Assembly: GCA_016213625.1 (NCBI GenBank)
Contig: JACQZZ010000003.1
Span: forward strand, 103,209 to 167,208
Origin: Actinomycetota bacterium
Lineage (GTDB): Bacteria > Actinomycetota > Acidimicrobiia > Acidimicrobiales > Ilumatobacteraceae
Reading direction: 5' to 3'
Length of the DNA stretch: 64,000 bases
Shown: positions 59,151 through 64,000 of the stretch, in pieces
Layout: each line of letters starts with the position of its first letter
How positions within the stretch are numbered: position 1 is the stretch's first letter
Made by a program: the position numbers and the translations under genes
The notes under the pieces: model-generated
Databases searched by the model: none
What the model saw: the letters and a program-made list of their open reading frames with translations, nothing else
What the model was told of the DNA's origin: nothing

Positions 59151-59613
59151 AATGGTGGGCCCGAACGGCACGACCGTGGAGCGACGGGGGGACCGCGAAG
59201 TCGTCGTCACCCGCTGGTTCGATGCGCCGGCACGCATCGTGTTCGAGGCCTGGTCGAACCCTGAGCTGTTCCGGAAGTGGTGGGTGCCCAAGTCGATGGG
59301 CATGACGCTGCACGACTGCGAGATGGACGTGCGCACCGGCGGCAAGTACCGGCTCAACTTCGGCGAGGGCATGGACTTCTTCGGCAAGTACCTCGACGTC
59401 GCGCCCCCCGAGCGCATCGTGTGGACGAACGAGGAGGCCGACGAGCACAGCTCGGTCACCACCGTGACGTTCGAGGAACAGGACGAACGCACCCTGGTGA
59501 TCGTGAGCGAGGTGTTTCCCTCGAAGGAAGCGCTCGACGAAGCCGGCGGTGCCGAGGAAGCGATGCACGAGACGTTCGCCCAGCTCGACGAGCTGCTCGC
59601 CACGCTCCGCTGA
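59131..59613 (+). CDS. AHSA1/SRPBCC domain protein
   Basis: A 160-residue SRPBCC protein of the AHSA1-like (activator of Hsp90 ATPase-type) family: VVVTRWFDAPARIVFEAWSNPELFRKWWVPKSMGMTLHDCEMDVRTGGKYRLNF is typical. The ArsR-AHSA1 pairing is common in actinobacteria; the ligand is unknown. AAGGAGCAGCGAG precedes the ATG. It is convergent with the PLP decarboxylase, 6 bp away. Confidence 0.9.
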   Translation: MDASSTEMVGPNGTTVERRGDREVVVTRWFDAPARIVFEAWSNPELFRKWWVPKSMGMTLHDCEMDVRTGGKYRLNFGEGMDFFGKYLDVAPPERIVWTNEEADEHSSVTTVTFEEQDERTLVIVSEVFPSKEALDEAGGAEEAMHETFAQLDELLATLR

Positions 59614-59619
59614 CACGCG

Positions 59620-61008
59620 TCAGGGCATCGAGCGATGGGCCTCGACGATGGCCGCCACGGATCGATCCACGTCGGCGGCGGTGGTGCTCCAGTTCGAGAC
59701 CGAGATCCGCATCAGCCTGCGCCCGTGCCACGTGGTGGCACCCATCCAGCACACGCCCGAGCGCTGGACGTGGTCGACGACGCCGTCGGTTCGCGCGTCG
59801 TCACCGAATGCGACGAGCACCTGGTTCAACACGACGTCGTTGACCACCTCGATGCCGTCGACGTCGCGCAGCTGCTGGGCGAACCGACGGGCGAGCGCAC
59901 AGCAGCGCTCGATCAGGTCGGCGACACCGCTGCTGCCGAGTTGCTGCAGCGCGGCCCACGTCGCGAATCCGCGGGCGCGGCGAGACGATTCCATCACCCA
60001 GTCACCAGGGGAGCGCACGCCGGCCTCGCCCTGGCCGGTGAGATACGCAGCCTGGTGCACCATTGCCGCGTGGTGCGAGTCGGGGTGGGCGCAGAACATG
60101 TAGCCGCAGTCGTGTGGGGTGTTCAGCCACTTGTGGCCGTCGGCGCTCCACGAATCGGCGCCGTCGAGCCCGGCCACGAGGTGGCGGGTCGAGGGACTCG
60201 CGGCGGCCCACAGTCCGAAGGCACCGTCGACGTGCACCCACGCGTCGTGGCGGTGCGCGACCTCGATGGCCGCGACGAAGTCGTCGCACGCGCCGGTGTT
60301 CACGTTCCCGGCCTGCAGGCACACGATGGTCGGCGCAGCGGGTCCCGCAGCGAGGACTCGCTCGAGGTCATCGACGCGGATCGCACCGTTGTCGTCGCTG
60401 GCGACCTCCTCGATGTTCGAGGTGCCGAGCCCCAGGAATCGCACGGCGCGATCGATCGTCACGTGCCGCTCCATGCTGGCGACGATGCGAACCTGAGGAC
60501 CGCCGGCGAGTCCTTGCGTCTCGACGTCCCATCCCGTGCGGGCGAGCACGTGGTGGCGGGCAGCGGCGAGCGAGACGGTGTTCGCCCCCTGGCCACCTGG
60601 CACGAACCCGAACGACGCGGTCGCGGGCAGGCCGAACAGTGTGCGCAGCCAACCGCCGGCGACGTCTTCGACGATCGCTGCCGCAGGCGACGTGAACCGG
60701 TTGAACGAGTTCTGGTCCCAACCGACCGCCAGCATGTCGGCACCGGTGGCCGCATCCGTCGCCCCGCCGACCACGAACCCGAAGTAGCGAGGGCCGGGTG
60801 TCACCACGAGTGCGGGCTCGACCAGGTCGGCGAGCTGCTCGACGACGGCGCTGGCGTCGGTGGACTCGGAGCGCAGTGCACCGAGGCCGGCCCGCAGCGC
60901 ATCGAGCTCGTGCGTTGCGGGGAACACCGGTCGATCGCCGGCGGTCTCGCGGAACGACGCCGAGCGTTCGGCGGCACGGATCATGATCTCTCTCAAGCCG
61001 GACCCCAT
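59620..61008 (-). CDS. PLP-dependent amino acid decarboxylase
   Basis: A 462-residue group II decarboxylase (aromatic-L-amino-acid/glutamate decarboxylase fold). Lys293 in SADGHKWLNTP binds pyridoxal phosphate, HVDGAFG provides Asp261, and ERHVT His182 stacks on the cofactor. The amino acid substrate cannot be deduced with confidence. The start ATG at 61008 is used; a start at MIRAAERSASF nine residues later is possible. It is divergent from the next gene (about 60 bp). Confidence 0.92.
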   Translation of the reverse strand: MGSGLREIMIRAAERSASFRETAGDRPVFPATHELDALRAGLGALRSESTDASAVVEQLADLVEPALVVTPGPRYFGFVVGGATDAATGADMLAVGWDQNSFNRFTSPAAAIVEDVAGGWLRTLFGLPATASFGFVPGGQGANTVSLAAARHHVLARTGWDVETQGLAGGPQVRIVASMERHVTIDRAVRFLGLGTSNIEEVASDDNGAIRVDDLERVLAAGPAAPTIVCLQAGNVNTGACDDFVAAIEVAHRHDAWVHVDGAFGLWAAASPSTRHLVAGLDGADSWSADGHKWLNTPHDCGYMFCAHPDSHHAAMVHQAAYLTGQGEAGVRSPGDWVMESSRRARGFATWAALQQLGSSGVADLIERCCALARRFAQQLRDVDGIEVVNDVVLNQVLVAFGDDARTDGVVDHVQRSGVCWMGATTWHGRRLMRISVSNWSTTAADVDRSVAAIVEAHRSMP

Positions 61009-61067
61009 CGTCGAAGGCTACTGCGGTCAGCGCGACAGCTCTGCGGCCGATGCCAGACTCGCGAGCC

Positions 61068-61784
61068 ATGAGCACACCATTCGATGACGCTCGCACCGCG
61101 CTGCAGCGTGTCGCTGTCCACGTGATCGCCCGTGCTCGCATCGAGCACAGCGGACGGTTCTCGCTGCGGGTCACGCCGGGCGGCTTCGGCACCCCCGACC
61201 TCGGTACCGATGGACGTCGCGTGCGGGTGTCAGGCACGCACCTGGTCGTCGAGTCCGATCAGGTGGGAGCGGCCTCTGTGGCCACCCTGGCGATCGACGG
61301 CGCGTCGCTCGCGCAGCTCGCCGCCGCCGTCGGTGTCGACCTCGGCGAGACGATCGACGTCGGTCACGACACCCCGCCGCTCGGCGACATCGACGCACCG
61401 ATGGCGCTCGACCCAGCGGGCGCCCTCGAGCTCGTCGAGTGGTTCGGGCAGACCGCCGCGATCCTCGACCGTGTGCTCGCCGCACTCCCGAGCCACGCGA
61501 CCCCGACGCTGCCGCGCCTGTGGCCCGAACACTTCGACGTCGCGGTCGAAGCCCAGGCGACCGCCGAGCGACGCGTGAACCTGGGCGGCTCGCCCGGCGA
61601 CGCACCGGGTGACCAGCCCTACCTGTACGTCGGGCCGTGGACGGCCGACCGCCCGGGCGACTCCGACTTCTGGAACGCGCCCTACGGCGCGAAGCGAACA
61701 TTCGGCGAGCTCGCCGCGGACCCTGCGGGTGTGATCGGCGCCGGCGCCGCCTTCCTGCTCGACGGCTACGAGCGACTGCGCTGA
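61068..61784 (+). CDS. Conserved-looking actinobacterial protein, unknown
   Basis: A 238-residue soluble protein beginning MSTPFDDARTALQRVAVHVIARARIEHSGRFSLRVTPGGFGTPDL. The middle is Ala/Asp-rich, and the C-terminal half has aromatic-rich LYVGPWTADRPGDSDFWNAPYGAKR. I recall such proteins as uncharacterised actinobacterial families and assign no function. The ATG at 61068 is preferred to an in-frame start at 61050. The ferritin-like gene follows after 43 bp on the same strand. Confidence 0.75.
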   Translation: MSTPFDDARTALQRVAVHVIARARIEHSGRFSLRVTPGGFGTPDLGTDGRRVRVSGTHLVVESDQVGAASVATLAIDGASLAQLAAAVGVDLGETIDVGHDTPPLGDIDAPMALDPAGALELVEWFGQTAAILDRVLAALPSHATPTLPRLWPEHFDVAVEAQATAERRVNLGGSPGDAPGDQPYLYVGPWTADRPGDSDFWNAPYGAKRTFGELAADPAGVIGAGAAFLLDGYERLR

Positions 61785-61827
61785 CAGCGACCACTAGGGT
61801 TCATCGATCACGACGAAGGAGGATTCG

Positions 61828-62637
61828 ATGAGCACCATCACCGTGCGCCGGGTGACCTTCGAGTTCCCCGAGTCCCTCGACGACGTCGTGCCCGGCATCG
61901 ACCTGCTCGACGAGAGCTACCTGGTGGCGTTCTCGCTCACCATGCCCGCGATCGAGCCGTACCTCATCCGCACGATGCGGGCCGTCGCCCCGAAGGTGAC
62001 CGACCCGGAGCTCGCCGCCGACATGAAGGCGTTCATCGGCCAGGAGGCGCAGCACTTCCAGAACCACCGGCGCATCAACGACATCGTGATGCGCCAGCTC
62101 GGCGTGCCGGCGACCCAGCGGTTGCAGGTGATCCTCGACGAGCTCGACGCCGACTACAAGCGCTTCACCGCCGAGCGCTCCGACCGGTTCAACGTCGTCT
62201 ATGCCGAGGGCTTCGAGGCGATGACCTGCGCGATGGCGATCAGCATGTTCGAGGAAGCGGCGAACAGCGCCGGTGACCGCCCGTTCGGCCCGTGGCGTCA
62301 GCTGTGGGCGTGGCACGCGGCCGAGGAGATCGAGCACCGCACGGTGGCGTTCGGCGCGTACGAGCACGTGGCCGGCGGCTACCTGCGACGGGTGGCCGGC
62401 GCGCTGCGCGCACAGTGGCACTTCCAGCGCTACATCGCTCGCCTGCAGCGAGTGGTGCTCGAGGCCAGAGGCTCGTCGGCGTCGCCGTTCCTGCCGCCGT
62501 GGATCCACCGGCCGCTCGGGCGAGGCCGGTACTTGCGTACATTCGACCCGCGCTACGACCCGAGCAGCATCGAACCCGGCCCGATGGTGGAGATGGTGCT
62601 CGCCATCGCCGACCAACGGTCAGCCGGCGCCGCCTGA
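61828..62637 (+). CDS. Metal-dependent hydrolase with ferritin-like di-iron site (PF10118 type)
   Basis: A 269-residue helical protein. Glu and His ligands lie in paired helices, including GQEAQHF (E73, H76), EGFEAM (E127, E130) and AAEEIEHRTVAF (E166/E167, H170). The H-R-T-V-A-F motif is typical of the PF10118 family annotated as predicted metal-dependent hydrolases. The true reaction is unknown. GAAGGAGGATTCG before the ATG gives strong support for the start. Repeat element copy C begins 48 bp after the stop. Confidence 0.88.
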   Translation: MSTITVRRVTFEFPESLDDVVPGIDLLDESYLVAFSLTMPAIEPYLIRTMRAVAPKVTDPELAADMKAFIGQEAQHFQNHRRINDIVMRQLGVPATQRLQVILDELDADYKRFTAERSDRFNVVYAEGFEAMTCAMAISMFEEAANSAGDRPFGPWRQLWAWHAAEEIEHRTVAFGAYEHVAGGYLRRVAGALRAQWHFQRYIARLQRVVLEARGSSASPFLPPWIHRPLGRGRYLRTFDPRYDPSSIEPGPMVEMVLAIADQRSAGAA

Positions 62638-62685
62638 CCCTGGTCGCGTCGACGACGGCCACCGTGGAAGGCCCTCGCCGCCGTA

Positions 62686-62730
62686 CTGGTCAGCGCCAGA
62701 ACGCAACAGTGTCGTTCTGGCGCTGACCAG
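62686..62730. repeat. Palindromic repeat element, copy C
   Basis: CTGGTCAGCGCCAGAAC (62686-62702) and its exact complement GTTCTGGCGCTGACCAG (62714-62730) form a 17-bp perfect stem with an 11-nt spacer. This is the most symmetrical copy of the family seen at 53573 and 56796. Confidence 0.87.
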
Positions 62731-62782
62731 ATCGCTCCCCACGGTGGGACGGCGGTCGCCGCCGCCTGGCTACCATCCGCCG

Positions 62783-63628
62783 ATGGACTCTTTGCAGGGC
62801 AAGACCGCAGTCGTCACCGGGGCCGGATCCGGCATGGGCCGGGCGTTCGCCGAACGCTTCGCGCGAGCCGGCATGAAGGTGGTGCTGGCCGACGTGGAGG
62901 TGCCCAAGCTCGACGACGCCGTCGAGAGCATCGTCGCCACCGGTGCCGAGGCCATCGGTGTGGTCACCGACGTCACCGACGGCACCGCGGTCGATCGCCT
63001 GCGCGACGCAGCCATCGAGCGGTTCGGGCGGGTGCACGTGCTGTGCAACAACGCGGGCGTGGCCGGCTCGGGCCCGTCGGGCGGCCAGTTCGTCACCGAG
63101 GCCGAGTGGCGCTGGGTGCTCGAGGTGAACCTGTGGGGTGTCATCCACGGCCACCGCGCCTTCCTGCCGCACCTGGTGGAGCACGGCGACGGGCACATCG
63201 TGAACACCGCCTCGATGGCGGGCCACTTCCCCGGCCACTCCGCCTACTCGGCCAGCAAGTGGGCCGTCGTGGGGATCACCGAAGGGCTGTTCCACGATCC
63301 TCGGCTGCAGGCCGCGGGCGTGGGCGTGTCGTGCCTGTGCCCCGGTTGGGTGAACACCGCGATCGCCGACTCGGCGCGTAACCGTCCCGAGTGGGCGGCA
63401 CCGGAGCGCTCGGTGGAGGCCACGCCGATGGAGGAGATGATGCACGCCTACGTGCGCGACCAGCTGCGCTCGGGCATGGACCCGGCCGCAGTGGCCGACC
63501 TGGTGCACGACGCCATCCTCGCCAACCGGCTGTGGGTGTTCACCGACATGCAGATGGTGGAGAGCCTGCGGCCCCGATTCGACGCAGTGCTCGCCGCCGA
63601 GAACCCCCCGACGATGGGCCTCGGCTGA
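62783..63628 (+). CDS. Short-chain dehydrogenase/reductase (classical SDR)
   Basis: A 281-residue SDR with the NAD(P) motif VVTGAGSGMGRAF, NNAGVAG, the catalytic Ser in VNTASMAG and YSASK (Tyr/Lys). The C-terminal lid is longer than in minimal SDRs. The substrate is unknown. TACCAT lies 6 nt before the ATG at 62783, supporting a leaderless start and this choice rather than the long upstream frame, which overlaps the previous gene. Confidence 0.93.
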   Translation: MDSLQGKTAVVTGAGSGMGRAFAERFARAGMKVVLADVEVPKLDDAVESIVATGAEAIGVVTDVTDGTAVDRLRDAAIERFGRVHVLCNNAGVAGSGPSGGQFVTEAEWRWVLEVNLWGVIHGHRAFLPHLVEHGDGHIVNTASMAGHFPGHSAYSASKWAVVGITEGLFHDPRLQAAGVGVSCLCPGWVNTAIADSARNRPEWAAPERSVEATPMEEMMHAYVRDQLRSGMDPAAVADLVHDAILANRLWVFTDMQMVESLRPRFDAVLAAENPPTMGLG

Positions 63629-63668
63629 CCGCTGCTCGGGGGTTGGCGGCCGGTCACCCGAACGGCTC

Positions 63669-63746
63669 GGGCGCGAGACCGCTCGCCCGTGAGCGGTTCT
63701 GCGCCCACGGGCGCGCGACCGCTCGGGACTGACCGGTCTCGCGCCC
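63669..63746. terminator. Hairpin-rich region after the SDR gene
   Basis: GGGCGCGAGACC (63669-63680) pairs exactly with GGTCTCGCGCCC (63735-63746), with smaller inverted repeats (CGCTCGCCCGTGAGCG-like) between. It probably terminates the SDR transcript and insulates the next promoter. Confidence 0.55.
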
Positions 63747-63810
63747 ACACGAGGGGCGACGGCCGGTCCGGTTGGCCTGGTGCGCTCCCTTCGGCGTCCG
63801 TCGCGCGTCG

Positions 63811-63816
63811 TACTGT
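63811..63816 (+). promoter_or_regulatory. -10 box TACTGT, leaderless start
   Basis: TACTGT ends 6 nt before the ATG at 63823, the same geometry as at 5634, 8257, 18779, 45928 and 62771. Confidence 0.5.
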
Positions 63817-63822
63817 TCTCGT

Positions 63823-64000
63823 ATGACGCAGGCTCCCGCCGTCGAGCGACACCCGTGGAACACCGAGTTCACCTGGGTCGATCGCACCGGCCCGTTCCGT
63901 CGCGTCACGCAGCAGCAGGCCGACCAGTTCAACCGTGACGGCTTCGTCGTGCTCAACGACGTGTTCAGTGACGCAGAGCTCGCACCGGTCCTCGCCGACA
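63823..64000 (+). CDS. Phytanoyl-CoA dioxygenase family protein, N-terminal part (runs off window)
   Basis: The first 59 residues are visible: an N-terminal WNTEFTWVDRTGPFRRVTQQQADQFNRDGFVVLNDVFSDAELAPVLAD. The pattern 'xxQxxxFxxDGFVVLxxVFSxxEL' opens many PhyH-type Fe(II)/2-oxoglutarate-dependent oxygenases. The HxD...H metal triad lies beyond the window, so activity cannot be judged. No Shine-Dalgarno is visible; leaderless transcription is likely. Confidence 0.72.
   Translation, partial: MTQAPAVERHPWNTEFTWVDRTGPFRRVTQQQADQFNRDGFVVLNDVFSDAELAPVLAD

Overview
This is high-GC, actinobacterial-looking DNA. Frequent GTG starts, -10-like TANNNT boxes placed exactly 6 nt before start codons (leaderless genes), F420/deazaflavin-type enzymes, many MBL, P450 and SDR genes and large LuxR (LAL) regulators fit an environmental actinomycete. 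The mix recalls Acidimicrobiia such as the Ilumatobacter group, but that is inference; no rRNA or ribosomal gene is present to settle it. Gene strand alternates often and most operons are short.

Layout. 1-11.3 kb: the 5' part of an MFS gene, a large Gly-rich low-complexity protein, a divergent arylsulfatase / alkylsulfatase-like pair, an MBL hydrolase, a DUF385-type deazaflavin protein, an M24-like protein lacking expected metal ligands, a DUF1918 protein and a lipoprotein. 11.46-17.9 kb: an initiator tRNA-fMet used as the attachment site of a compact integrative element of about 6.4 kb. It is bounded by a 46-bp direct repeat of the tRNA 3' part and carries a tyrosine integrase, a small acidic protein, a TOTE-type primase-helicase fusion and an AbiEi/AbiEii toxin-antitoxin pair. 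18-23.6 kb: divergent TetR/P450, a three-gene operon (SnoaL-like, membrane SRPBCC, F420-dependent LLM) divergent from an MmyB-type regulator, and a rhodanese-like protein without its cysteine.

23.7-35.6 kb is the most notable block. A tightly overlapping minus-strand operon encodes a membrane complex related to hydrogenase-4, formate hydrogenlyase and complex I. The large subunit has Ser or Asn where the four Ni-binding Cys should be, so it is an energy-converting-hydrogenase-related (Ehr) type complex rather than a hydrogenase. Gene order and the adjacent ArsR regulator match my memory of the Rv0081-Rv0087 locus of Mycobacterium tuberculosis. Divergent from it lie the ArsR gene, a translationally coupled membrane protein, and a single-chain EtfB-EtfA fusion whose FAD loop resembles the bifurcating/Fix class. 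Together these suggest an ETF-linked, possibly ion-pumping electron-transfer module.

35.6-50.3 kb: two LAL regulators, small proteins near a repeated GACATCGGGGT...CACCCTGA motif, a MacB-like ABC exporter, an MFS protein with a cyclic-nucleotide-binding tail, MazEF with a palindromic operator, and a beta-lactamase-family lipoprotein. 50.3-64 kb: a lipoprotein with two alpha/beta-hydrolase domains, an MBL hydrolase, a ferredoxin-P450 pair, a LapA-like protein, an epimerase, a PhoX-like secreted protein, ArsR plus SRPBCC under a 24-bp palindrome, a PLP decarboxylase, a ferritin-like hydrolase, an SDR and the start of a phytanoyl-CoA dioxygenase. Three copies of a palindromic intergenic element built on CTGGTCAGC/GCTGACCAG lie downstream of genes here.
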